A stretch of DNA of 52,049 nt. Source: Oscillospiraceae bacterium. GTDB lineage: Bacteria > Bacillota > Clostridia > Oscillospirales > CAG-272. The notes under the pieces were generated by a model, which did no database searches, was not told the DNA's origin, and worked only from the letters and a program-made list of their open reading frames with translations. Location: assembly GCA_015063645.1 (NCBI GenBank), contig SVTS01000008.1, positions 1 through 52,049 on the forward strand, read 5' to 3'. Shown piece by piece: positions 25,958-33,448 of the stretch (the stretch's first letter is position 1; each line of letters opens with the position of its first letter). Both the position numbers and the translations under genes were made by a program.

Positions 25958-27058
25958 TTACAGGTTGCCCCAATGGCTGTTCAGGAAAGCGATATATTTT
26001 CCCCAGTCCCAGCGGGAGAAGTAGTGCCGGCCTGCGCGCAGGTGATAGCCGATCTTGCCTGCGGCGAAGTGATCGCCCGCTTCGGGCAGACGGTCGGGAC
26101 AGATCAGTCCGTCCTCGCCAAGCAGTTCCCAGGCGGCGGAGGCGTGAAGCGACGTTGTGAATTCTGAATACGGATCGGCGCCTTTGTCCTCCGTGGCGGA
26201 TCCAACACACAGAAGCCGCGGTGCGATCAGCGCCAGAAGGAAACTCTGGTCATAGGGCTTTTTATCTTCCATATCGCCGGCGAACTGCTTGAAGTTCTCG
26301 CAGTACCAGTCCCAGCTGCCGCAGCGCAGGAAATCCGTCACCCGCTCGCCAATGCCGTGCTTGGAGGATGCGGCTCCGCCGTAGCCGGAGTTGTTGGAGA
26401 TCACGGCGGCGAAGCGCTTGTCCTGAGCGCCGCACCAGAGAGCGGTCTTGCCGAGGCGGGAATGTCCCACTACGGCGATGCGGTCATGATCGATGTCCTC
26501 CCGCTCGGCGATGATGTAGTCCATCACGCGGCTGGCGCCGTATGCCCACATGCCGATTTTGCCCCATTCCTCGGGCTCGCGTTCAGCGGTTGTGCCGAAA
26601 TAGGCGGCGACACCGTCCGAAAAATTGCCGTGGAGTTTGTCATTGACCACGTCCAGATAGGTCAGCATTGCCACCGCGTAGCCCGCGTCGGTTACTTCCT
26701 CCATGGGAGTGTAGCGGTCGGGCACGTTTTTGAAGCACAGATGCAGGAACAGGGGGACTTTCTTATCTTTCTTCGGGACGAAGAACTCCACAGGATACTC
26801 AAAAACGCCGTGTTCCGTTTCCAGTCTGATGCTGATCTGCGTGTAATCCACCTTGCCCGCATAGGCGTTGGGATTGCTCTTCAGAACACTGGAGGTGACC
26901 TTTACGGGGATGTCGGGCGTATGACCGTAGGAGTATTTTTCCAGCAGAGCGCGCATTTCCGCGCGGCGCTCTTCCCAGTTTTCCTTTGTGACCGGTGTGC
27001 CGTCATTCATCTGCAGAATCGGCAGATACTCTTTTTCGGCAAGAATCTCTTTCAGCAT
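25958..27058 (-). CDS. CE15-like alpha/beta hydrolase (glucuronoyl esterase family)
   Basis: A 366-residue alpha/beta hydrolase. The nucleophile elbow VVGHSRLGKTALW (Ser about residue 200) matches the G-C/H-S-R-x-G-K pattern of CE15 4-O-methyl-glucuronoyl esterases, which cut ester bonds between lignin and glucuronoxylan. NNSGYGGAA follows as in the family, and GDHFAAGKIGYH near the C-terminus could hold the catalytic His. No signal peptide is visible, so the protein would be cytoplasmic, unlike most CE15 enzymes; small ester-linked uronides are more likely substrates. GGAGG lies before the ATG. It is last in a three-gene operon. Confidence 0.82.
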   Translation of the reverse strand: MLKEILAEKEYLPILQMNDGTPVTKENWEERRAEMRALLEKYSYGHTPDIPVKVTSSVLKSNPNAYAGKVDYTQISIRLETEHGVFEYPVEFFVPKKDKKVPLFLHLCFKNVPDRYTPMEEVTDAGYAVAMLTYLDVVNDKLHGNFSDGVAAYFGTTAEREPEEWGKIGMWAYGASRVMDYIIAEREDIDHDRIAVVGHSRLGKTALWCGAQDKRFAAVISNNSGYGGAASSKHGIGERVTDFLRCGSWDWYCENFKQFAGDMEDKKPYDQSFLLALIAPRLLCVGSATEDKGADPYSEFTTSLHASAAWELLGEDGLICPDRLPEAGDHFAAGKIGYHLRAGRHYFSRWDWGKYIAFLNSHWGNL

Positions 27059-27072
27059 GGGATGTTCCTCCG

Positions 27073-27852
27073 TTATTTTTTCAGAATCCCGTCGGGATCG
27101 TCGATGAAATAGGTCTCGTCCTCGTGCATTTTCTTTACAGCTTTCTCCTGCAGAACGGCGGAGAGCATCACGGTCGCATCGGCGCCGTGTACTTTGCCGG
27201 TGACGTAGTCGCCCGCTTCCTTGTCAAGCACATCGGGCGCGCGGCGATAGCACTGGAGCAGATGCCCCTCGGGACGGTTGAAAAAGTGGCGGCGGATCTT
27301 TTTCTCCGTCACATTGCCGTCCGCGTCGGTCATTGTATAGGTAACATGATCTCCCAGAACATAGGATACGCCTGCCAGCTCCTCCATGCCGTGCATGAAG
27401 GAATTGCATCCCACGCCGCATCCAAGAAACAGGATCTTGCCGCCGTAGGCGGGCAGCTTGCGGTATGGGGAATGGATGCCCATGGGGGTGTCATCCAGCG
27501 CGTGATCTGCTACCATCTCCGCCGCATGTCTGCCGATGGCACAGACGGAATGGGTGGGATGAAAGCTGCGGAGTACGCCGGGCATTCTGCGGAACGTCTC
27601 CGGGATCACGCCGACACAGACCGGTGTTTCCAGCAGGGAGAAAACAGGATTGTCATAGACAAAACGGTAAGAAAAGCCGGGGAAGAGCAGGGTACCCTCC
27701 TCGCCCAGTACATCGCGCAGGGCGCGGATGACGGTCTCGGCGCCGCCTTCCACATGCCCCATGGATTTCAGGGACGAGTGTACGACCAGCGTGTCCCCTT
27801 CGCGGATGCCCAATGCACGGAGATCCCGGCAGAGAATGTCATAGGAACTCAT
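27073..27852 (-). CDS. AAC(3)-family N-acetyltransferase
   Basis: A 259-residue protein of the aminoglycoside 3-N-acetyltransferase fold. Signature: GDTLVVHSSLKSMGHVEGGAETVIRALRDVLGEEGTLLFPGFSY near the N-terminus, FHPTHSVCAIG (about 100-112), and LFLGCGVGCNSFMHGMEE (about 145-165) with the His-Glu pair. Many clostridial members of this fold are not resistance genes and act on other amines, including amino sugars. The start at 27852 has GGGAGG 8 nt before it and lies two bases after the upstream stop. Context with a CE15-like esterase argues for a metabolic role. Confidence 0.85.
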   Translation of the reverse strand: MSSYDILCRDLRALGIREGDTLVVHSSLKSMGHVEGGAETVIRALRDVLGEEGTLLFPGFSYRFVYDNPVFSLLETPVCVGVIPETFRRMPGVLRSFHPTHSVCAIGRHAAEMVADHALDDTPMGIHSPYRKLPAYGGKILFLGCGVGCNSFMHGMEELAGVSYVLGDHVTYTMTDADGNVTEKKIRRHFFNRPEGHLLQCYRRAPDVLDKEAGDYVTGKVHGADATVMLSAVLQEKAVKKMHEDETYFIDDPDGILKK

Positions 27853-27853
27853 A

Positions 27854-28432
27854 TCAGTTGCCTCCCAAAGCTTTTTTCTCACTGCGGCTCAGCTTGTACG
27901 GCTCGTTGACCACGTTCTGATCCGCATAGTGGATGGTTTCAAAGGAGATTTCCGCTCCGTTGTACAGCATCTTGACGACGAGATTGCTCTCTTCGCTCAT
28001 TTTTACGCCGGAGAATACCAGACGGCGGTGATTGTACATCCAGAAAGAATCCTCCTGAATGACGGTGGGCTCATATACGGTTCCGCTGACGGAATCGGTG
28101 AGTGTATAGGAGAATTCTGCATCCTCCGGCAGTGCGTTGTATTCATATACGCTGTCGTTGTAACGGACGGTGATCTGTACCTCCTCCGCCTCGGGGGAAT
28201 ATACATAGGCGTAGGCGGACATGTACCCGTTCTCGGAAATTTCCCGCACCACTTCGTGGGTGATCAGCTCCACCTCTCCGTCGCTGTACGCCGCACGCAG
28301 TGCGTCCGTGGGGGTCAGATCGGAGAGTACGCTCCGGTCTCCAGCCACACAGCAGCGGAGAATAAACATAATGTTGAAGATGGCGATAAACGCCGTTACA
28401 GTCCATTTGGCGATACGTCCGGCAATTTTCAT
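27854..28432 (-). CDS. Membrane-anchored protein of unknown function
   Basis: A 192-residue protein with one N-terminal transmembrane helix (WTVTAFIAIFNIMFILRCCV, about residues 8-27) and an extracellular beta-rich domain. I do not recognise the family. The start at 28432 is chosen because CGGAG lies 7 nt before it; a longer reading without a site exists. It is the first gene of a three-gene operon with the AAC(3)-family and CE15-like genes. Confidence 0.7.
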   Translation of the reverse strand: MKIAGRIAKWTVTAFIAIFNIMFILRCCVAGDRSVLSDLTPTDALRAAYSDGEVELITHEVVREISENGYMSAYAYVYSPEAEEVQITVRYNDSVYEYNALPEDAEFSYTLTDSVSGTVYEPTVIQEDSFWMYNHRRLVFSGVKMSEESNLVVKMLYNGAEISFETIHYADQNVVNEPYKLSRSEKKALGGN

Positions 28433-28810
28433 GATTGACTCCGTGTAATAAATATTGATGGAAAAAGCACATGCAAGAATATTATAGCAAAAGATTGTGA
28501 ACAATACAAGAGTAGAGAAAATATTTATATCAGGTAAGTACGGATTAACTCTCTGCCCGGAAAACAGGAAGCTGTCCCGGGGGGGCGGGGGCTTTGCCCC
28601 CGACCACAACTAAACAAGCGGGGGCCCGGGGGGCAGAGCCCCCCGGGGAAACGCGTGATTTCGCTTTGCGTAATGTGGAGAAAGCTGAACGTCAATCAGT
28701 GCTTACTTAATTCCATATAGAGTAAAAATTTTTAAGAAAACCATTGACAGAACTGGAAAACTCCTGTATAATATTTATTTGCAGAACTATTGCGGATTGG
28801 AGGGAACGCT
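28433..28810. other. Divergent intergenic region with GC-rich hairpins
   Basis: Between the membrane protein and yceD genes. Two GC hairpins, CGGGGGC/GCCCCCG (28586-28602) and CCCGGGGGGC/GCCCCCCGGG (28625-28647), sit in otherwise AT-rich DNA. Their placement between divergent genes does not suit a terminator; they resemble scattered REP-like units. The yceD promoter lies at the right end. Confidence 0.6.
28744..28772 (+). promoter_or_regulatory. Consensus promoter of yceD-rpmF
   Basis: A perfect TTGACA (28744-28749), 17-bp spacer and perfect TATAAT (28767-28772), 38 bp before the yceD start. Confidence 0.93.
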
Positions 28811-29347
28811 ATGCGCATCGACCTGTCTCCGCTCCTTGACGGACGCAAGTCCGTGATGGAAGTGGAGTATTCATACACGCCGGATGACAAGGGCGTTCTT
28901 CTGCCCGATGAGATCAAGCTGCGTGAGCCGATCCATGTGCGGTGCACAGTCACCGACAAAAGCGGCTATATGACGCTGATCGCCTCAGCCACTGCTTTGT
29001 ACGATACCGTCTGTGACCGCTGTCTGGAGCCGATTTCCACGTCGGTGACCTTCTCCATCAGCCGGCTGATCGAGACGGGAACGGACAGGCACGCACAGGA
29101 CTATGAGCACGATGAGGACTATGAGGACGAGCTTCTGACGCTGGACGGATGCTTTGTGGAGATCGATAACGATATCACCGAAGCGCTGTCGCTGGAGCTT
29201 CCCATGTATCATCTGTGCCGGGAAGACTGTCCCGGACTCTGTCCGAAGTGCGGAAAAAAGCTGAGTGAGGGCGATTGCGGGTGTTCGGGGAAAAAAGAAA
29301 TTGATCCGAGGCTTGCAATTTTGCAAAAACTACTTGAAAATCCGTAA
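28811..29347 (+). CDS. yceD: YceD family (DUF177) protein
   Basis: A 178-residue DUF177/YceD protein, the gene that precedes rpmF in most bacteria; relatives help 23S rRNA or ribosome maturation. Features are CDRCLEPI with a Cys pair in the middle, an acidic stretch (EHDEDYEDELL), and a C-terminal zinc-knuckle-like CPGLCPKCGKKLSEGDCGC. The start at 28811 has GGAGGG 6 nt before it. rpmF follows after 63 bp. Confidence 0.93.
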   Translation: MRIDLSPLLDGRKSVMEVEYSYTPDDKGVLLPDEIKLREPIHVRCTVTDKSGYMTLIASATALYDTVCDRCLEPISTSVTFSISRLIETGTDRHAQDYEHDEDYEDELLTLDGCFVEIDNDITEALSLELPMYHLCREDCPGLCPKCGKKLSEGDCGCSGKKEIDPRLAILQKLLENP

Positions 29348-29410
29348 ACTTTGGTGTATAATATAAAGTAGTGTGCAAATAGACTACAGCCCACAAGGAG
29401 GTATATCAGA

Positions 29411-29593
29411 ATGGCAGTTCCGAAGAGAAAAACGTCCAAGGCTCGCAGAGACAGAAGACGCTCTAACGTCTGGAAGCTCGAGATGCCCGGCATGGTTAAG
29501 TGCCAGCACTGCGGCGAATACAATCTGGCTCACCGCGTATGCAAGGCATGCGGCTATTACGACGGCAAAGAAATCGTAAAGAAAGAAGCGTAA
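29411..29593 (+). CDS. rpmF: 50S ribosomal protein L32, zinc-binding form
   Basis: A 60-residue L32: [18 protein letters not shown] at the N-terminus, then two Cys-x2-Cys pairs ([17 protein letters not shown]) that bind zinc, so this is the C+ paralog. A strong AAGGAGG lies before the ATG. The expected order after yceD and the following terminator confirm it. Confidence 0.98.
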   Translation: MAVPKRKTSKARRDRRRSNVWKLEMPGMVKCQHCGEYNLAHRVCKACGYYDGKEIVKKEA

Positions 29594-29605
29594 TGCTTGA
29601 AGCTG

Positions 29606-29632
29606 AGACCGCGAAAGCGGTCTTTTGCTTTT
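29606..29632 (+). terminator. Terminator of yceD-rpmF
   Basis: The stem AGACCGC (29606-29612) / GCGGTCT (29617-29623) around GAAA, followed by T-rich sequence. Confidence 0.88.
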
Positions 29633-29677
29633 TTTGCGAATGCTGCGTAAACCGTTATGATAAAAGGAGGAATTCGT

Positions 29678-30274
29678 ATGCGATACATACCGAAAGCCTG
29701 TGACGGACGGGCACAGGGAATTATGTGGCTCATGATTGCCGCGGGTGCGCTTTGTTTTATGCTCTCTTCTGTGTTCGCTGCAGGACGTGCTGTGTTCCAG
29801 TTGGGTGCCGTTGCGTTTATTGGCGGAGGACTGTATGTGGGGATCCGGTATGTCATGACGGAATTCATCTATGAAATCGTTCCGCGGGACTCGGCACTTC
29901 CGCAGGGAGATACAGCCGCTGCCGCCGGATTCGGCAATGCGGCGGATCTGCCTGCCGGTATGCTGGATTTTGTGGTGCGAAAAAAGAACAGCCAGCGCGG
30001 CGCCGTGATGGATGCGTGCATGAATCTGGGAGAACTGCGGTATTTTGCGCCGCTTCCCCGGGAAGGCGGTCGGGAAAGAGAACCGTATAAGAAATTCCCG
30101 CAGCTTAAGGTGTACGAATATACGCCGTCTATAGTACCGAAGGTACAGTATATGGCTGTGTTTGTGGACAGCGCACAGAATGCGATCGGTTTTATTCTCG
30201 AACCGGATGAAGCGTTTATCGCCGTCTTCTGCCGTTCTCTGCAGGAGAACGGTGTCGAAACCGACGGGGAATAA
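29678..30274 (+). CDS. Two-helix membrane protein of unknown function
   Basis: A 198-residue protein with two transmembrane helices near the N-terminus (about residues 15-33 and 38-57) and a cytoplasmic or extracellular C-terminal domain of about 140 residues. I do not recognise it; the layout resembles bacterial PH-like membrane proteins, but no motif proves that. The ATG at 29678 is set by AAAGGAGG eight bases upstream. Confidence 0.7.
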   Translation: MRYIPKACDGRAQGIMWLMIAAGALCFMLSSVFAAGRAVFQLGAVAFIGGGLYVGIRYVMTEFIYEIVPRDSALPQGDTAAAAGFGNAADLPAGMLDFVVRKKNSQRGAVMDACMNLGELRYFAPLPREGGREREPYKKFPQLKVYEYTPSIVPKVQYMAVFVDSAQNAIGFILEPDEAFIAVFCRSLQENGVETDGE

Positions 30275-30304
30275 GCAAAATTTAAACATTTTATGGTCAT
30301 AGTA

Positions 30305-30333
30305 TTGACATTATTTGAATAGAATGCTATACT
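30305..30333 (+). promoter_or_regulatory. Promoter of the CBM9-like gene
   Basis: A perfect TTGACA (30305-30310), 17-bp spacer and TATACT (30328-30333), about 50 bp before the start codon. Confidence 0.85.
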
Positions 30334-30384
30334 TATACTGACAGTAATGTCTAATTTATCTATATCGTTTTAAGGAGAATTTCC

Positions 30385-31224
30385 ATGAAAAGACTCGCAG
30401 TCATGGCTATGGCGCTCGTTATGATCGTTTGCGCCCTGGCACTCCCCGCATCCGCAGTGACCGCTAACGGTCTGTACGGCAATGTTCCGCTCTACAAGGG
30501 TACCATCAATGTAGACGGCAAAATGGACGAAATCTACAAGCAGGGTCTGAAGATCGAAGCTGTAGACTACAGTGAAAAGTACGCCTCCGATTCCCGCGCA
30601 GACGTATATCTGCTCCACGACGGTAAGAACCTCTACGTTCTGATCGATGCAAAGAGCGGTTATCCGATCAGCGACTACAACCCGAAGTATGACGGTGCCG
30701 CCTCCTGGAATACCACCTGTATTGAGTTCTTCCTCGACTGGTCCGATGCGGCAGCTAAGGCAGCTGACGGCTACAAGTACTATGCACGTCTGGACGGCGG
30801 TTTGTTCGGCGGTTACAAGGCAGCTGATAAGCCCGAATCTCAGACAACCTACAAGGTTACTGTTGATAAAGCAACCGGCAAGTTCGTCATGGAGTTCCAG
30901 TTCCCCATGCGCGACGGTGCCGCTACCGGTAAGAACATCGGTATCAACATGATGTTTGACTCCGATAAGACCATGGGTAAGGACAAGAACGCAACCCGTT
31001 CCATCCGCGGCATTCTGCCCGGTGTAGGCAACGATGCACAGAAGTTCAAAAGCGTTACTCTTTCCAATACCGAAGTGAAGCTGGCTGCAGCTACTACCGC
31101 TGCTACCACCAAGGCTCCTGCTACCAAGCCCACCGCTCCCGCTACCTTTGATGCAGGCATCGTCCTCGCAGTCGTAGCAGCAGCTGCCGGCGCAGGTGTT
31201 GTTGTCTCAAAGAAGAGAAAGTAA
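30385..31224 (+). CDS. Surface protein with CBM9/DOMON-like domain
   Basis: A 279-residue secreted protein. A classical signal peptide ends at LALPASA (about residue 24). Residues 30-215 resemble a family 9 carbohydrate-binding module: YKGTINVDGKMDEIY, ADVYLLHDGKNLYVLIDAKS, WNTTCIEFFLDWSD and the later FVMEFQFPM. A Thr/Ala/Pro linker (about 230-250) leads to PATFDAGIVL, a hydrophobic helix and the tail SKKRK. That end looks like a wall- or membrane-anchoring region, but has no LPxTG motif. Function inferred: display of a glycan-binding domain. AAGGAG precedes the ATG. Confidence 0.82.
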   Translation: MKRLAVMAMALVMIVCALALPASAVTANGLYGNVPLYKGTINVDGKMDEIYKQGLKIEAVDYSEKYASDSRADVYLLHDGKNLYVLIDAKSGYPISDYNPKYDGAASWNTTCIEFFLDWSDAAAKAADGYKYYARLDGGLFGGYKAADKPESQTTYKVTVDKATGKFVMEFQFPMRDGAATGKNIGINMMFDSDKTMGKDKNATRSIRGILPGVGNDAQKFKSVTLSNTEVKLAAATTAATTKAPATKPTAPATFDAGIVLAVVAAAAGAGVVVSKKRK

Positions 31225-31232
31225 TAAGTTAT

Positions 31233-31414
31233 GTGGGGAAACCTTTTGAAAAAGGTTTCCCCACACCCTTTCCAAAACTTTTATATGAAAAACAGGGATA
31301 CAGACGGACGAAATTTACAGTACGTACAATTTCGCTTATCTGTATCCCTGTTTCAGTTCAAAAGGTTTCGGGGAAGGGTGCGGGGAACCCCCTTTGACAA
31401 AGGGGGTTCCCCGC
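31233..31414. repeat. Composite palindromic element, copy B
   Basis: The second copy of the element at 23853: outer hairpin GTGGGGAAACC/complement (31233-31264), inner 15-bp inverted repeat AAACAGGGATACAGA (31290-31304) / complement (31339-31353), a central CGAAATT/AATTTCG pair (31309-31334), and a second outer hairpin (31380-31414). The inner repeat matches copy A, while the outer hairpins differ by paired changes that keep the stems. It lies between the convergent CBM9-like and SDR genes. Confidence 0.87.
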
Positions 31415-31430
31415 ATAAAAATCGTATAAA

Positions 31431-32300
31431 TCAGACTCCGGAGTAAGCTGCGAAGCCGCCGTCTACGGGAACGACAACGCCGGTAACGAAACCGGAAGCG
31501 TTCTTGTCAGCCAGCCACAAAAGGGTGCCGGTCAGATCGTCCACTTCGCCGAAGCGGTTCATGGGAGTATTGTTCAGGATCTTTGCAGAACGTGCGGAGA
31601 GGGAACCGTCGGGATTGAACAGCAGAGCGCGGTTCTGATCGGTGCAGAAGAAGCCGGGAGCGATAGCGTTGCAGCGGATGCCTACGGGAGCAAAGTGAAC
31701 AGCCAGCCACTGAGTAAAGTTGGAAACAGCTGCCTTTGCGCCGGAGTATGCGGGGATCTTGGTCAGGGGGCAGAATGCGTTCATGGAAGAAACGTTGATG
31801 ATCGTGCCGCCTACCTTAGCCATCTCGCGGGCAAATACCTGTGTCGGCAGAAGAGTGCCCAGGAAGTTCAGATTGAATACAAAGGAAATGCCGTCGGGAT
31901 CCAGATCGAAGAAGGTCTTGACGCCCTCGATGGTGCCGTTCTTTTCCAGCTCGGCGATGTCCTCGGGAGTGCAGTACTCACGGTCGGTGGTTCCCTTGGG
32001 GTTGTTGCCGCCTGCGCCGTTCAGAAGCAGGGTAACAGCACCGAACTTCTCGTGGATGGCAGCCTGTGCGGCGATGATGGAATCCTTCTGCAGAACGTTC
32101 ATCTCGAACGCAGCGGCAGTGCCGCCTGCAGCGGTGATCTCATCTGCAACCTTCTGAGCAGCGTCAGCACGCAGATCGCATACAGCAACCTTGGCGCCGC
32201 ACTCAGCCAGAGCCTTGGCAAAACCGGAGCACAGAACGCCGCCCGCACCGGTAACTACCGCTACTTCGCCCGAAAGATCAACTTTGAAAGGTACACTCAT
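31431..32300 (-). CDS. Short-chain dehydrogenase, possibly D-mannonate oxidoreductase
   Basis: A 289-residue SDR. The Rossmann motif TGAGGVLCSGFA (about residues 17-28) follows the TGxxxGxG pattern; LNGAGGNN (about 90) and the catalytic Ser-Tyr-Lys set (NVSSMNAF, then AYSGAKAAV) are intact. Overall length and the segment TGAGGVLCSG resemble the SDR-type fructuronate reductase of Bacillus (UxuB/YjmF), which turns D-fructuronate into D-mannonate. Co-localisation with an isomerase-like TIM barrel and CE15-like gene supports a uronate role, but the substrate is not proven. AAGGAG lies 8 nt before the ATG. Confidence 0.85.
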   Translation of the reverse strand: MSVPFKVDLSGEVAVVTGAGGVLCSGFAKALAECGAKVAVCDLRADAAQKVADEITAAGGTAAAFEMNVLQKDSIIAAQAAIHEKFGAVTLLLNGAGGNNPKGTTDREYCTPEDIAELEKNGTIEGVKTFFDLDPDGISFVFNLNFLGTLLPTQVFAREMAKVGGTIINVSSMNAFCPLTKIPAYSGAKAAVSNFTQWLAVHFAPVGIRCNAIAPGFFCTDQNRALLFNPDGSLSARSAKILNNTPMNRFGEVDDLTGTLLWLADKNASGFVTGVVVPVDGGFAAYSGV

Positions 32301-32345
32301 TTTTGTATCTCCTTAAAAATAAAATTTACTGAACCAGTATGGGAT

Positions 32346-32409
32346 CCAAGGGTGAAACCCTTGGCAGGTGCAGGGCAGCGCCCTGCGCGGGTCCGGGACG
32401 CAGTCCCGG
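32346..32409. repeat. Three consecutive GC hairpins
   Basis: CCAAGGGT/ACCCTTGG (32346-32364), GCAGGGC/GCCCTGC (32370-32386) and CCGGGAC/GTCCCGG (32393-32409) follow one another in the gap between two minus-strand genes. They have 3-base loops. This spacing of short palindromes resembles REP clusters and could stabilise or partly terminate the message. Confidence 0.7.
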
Positions 32410-32415
32410 CTTTGA

Positions 32416-33267
32416 TCACTCCTTCAGCAAATACCGGCAAATCTCATGAATATATGCCAGCTTCGCATGACGCAGCTCAAGCGGCGCACTTCTCTCACCG
32501 GGAATCTCCAGATTGAATAAATGGCTGTAGTTTACTTCCCGCAGCCCCTGCATCACGTCGGAGAATTTCACGTTCCCGCGCCCGAACGGCATCATGTGCT
32601 GATCGGCTGTGCCGTCGTTGTCCGCAATGTGCAGCGCAATCAGCCGCTCACCCGCACGGCGGATGAATTCGCTCTGCGTGCATTCTGCCATGCCGTACCG
32701 CGGCAGCTTTCCGCTCCGGGACAGATTCAGATGCCCCGTGTCCAGACAAATGCCCAGATTATTGCCGCCTGCCGCTTCAATCAGCGTGAGCAGCGATTCC
32801 GGCGAATAGTTGTAGCCGCCCGCATTCTCCAGCGCAATGGACATCTGCGTCCCGCGCAGATAGCCGGACAGCTTCGTCAGTACCTGTACCCAGCGCTCAA
32901 AACGCTGCTCTGCCGTGAAATCCTCCCGCTTGCAGGAGGTGTGCAGTACGCCCGCACGGATGTCCATCGCCGTAAACAGATCCAGCCACGGCAGCAGAAT
33001 CTCCACCGCGTCGTCCGCACACAGATCCACATTCAGATACAGATGCCCCTGCGGAAACGAAAATCCGCGCTCATCGGCGTATTTTTTCATCTCCGTGCCG
33101 ATTTTTTCCGCACCGCCCGGAATGCCGGCGGCTCGCTCCAGCAGCATCGCACCGTGCTCGTCGGAGAATTCGGTGCAGCTGTAGCCGGCTTTGATGAACT
33201 CGTCCACCATCGCCTCAGGGGAAAGATCCACAAAATAACTGGACCATACGGAATACGGAATGTTCAT
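32416..33267 (-). CDS. Sugar phosphate isomerase/epimerase-like TIM barrel
   Basis: A 283-residue protein of the xylose-isomerase-like/AP endonuclease 2 superfamily. The typical pieces are YSCTEFSDEHG, a mid-barrel HTSCKRED, IALENAGGYNYS (Glu metal ligand), NLGICLDTGHLNLS (Asp-x-x-His) and a final LEIPGE with Glu. Metal-binding residues look complete. Members isomerise or epimerise sugars or inositols; the substrate is unknown. The start at 33267 has GGGGTG before it and begins MNIPYSVWSS. It is encoded just upstream of the SDR gene on the same strand, with the GC hairpins between them. Confidence 0.85.
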   Translation of the reverse strand: MNIPYSVWSSYFVDLSPEAMVDEFIKAGYSCTEFSDEHGAMLLERAAGIPGGAEKIGTEMKKYADERGFSFPQGHLYLNVDLCADDAVEILLPWLDLFTAMDIRAGVLHTSCKREDFTAEQRFERWVQVLTKLSGYLRGTQMSIALENAGGYNYSPESLLTLIEAAGGNNLGICLDTGHLNLSRSGKLPRYGMAECTQSEFIRRAGERLIALHIADNDGTADQHMMPFGRGNVKFSDVMQGLREVNYSHLFNLEIPGERSAPLELRHAKLAYIHEICRYLLKE

Positions 33268-33365
33268 AACGGCACCCCATAAATACAGAATACACAAGTA
33301 TTATAACAAATTCCCCGGACAATAGCAAGAGGGATTGAGAATTTTTTCCGAATCCGGCGGAACTA

Positions 33366-33394
33366 TTGACAAAACGCAAACGGAATGCTATGAT
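33366..33394 (+). promoter_or_regulatory. Promoter of the 605-residue unknown
   Basis: TTGACA (33366-33371), 17-bp spacer, TATGAT (33389-33394), about 55 bp before the ATG. Confidence 0.82.
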
Positions 33395-33448
33395 AAAGTT
33401 GATTTTGAGCAAGCATGCTCATAACTGCAGGCAGATAAGGAGAATATT

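Noticed and set aside
27073-27852. Aminoglycoside resistance gene
   Set aside because: The fold is AAC(3), but the operon partners are sugar-related and many members of this fold are not resistance enzymes, so resistance is not claimed.
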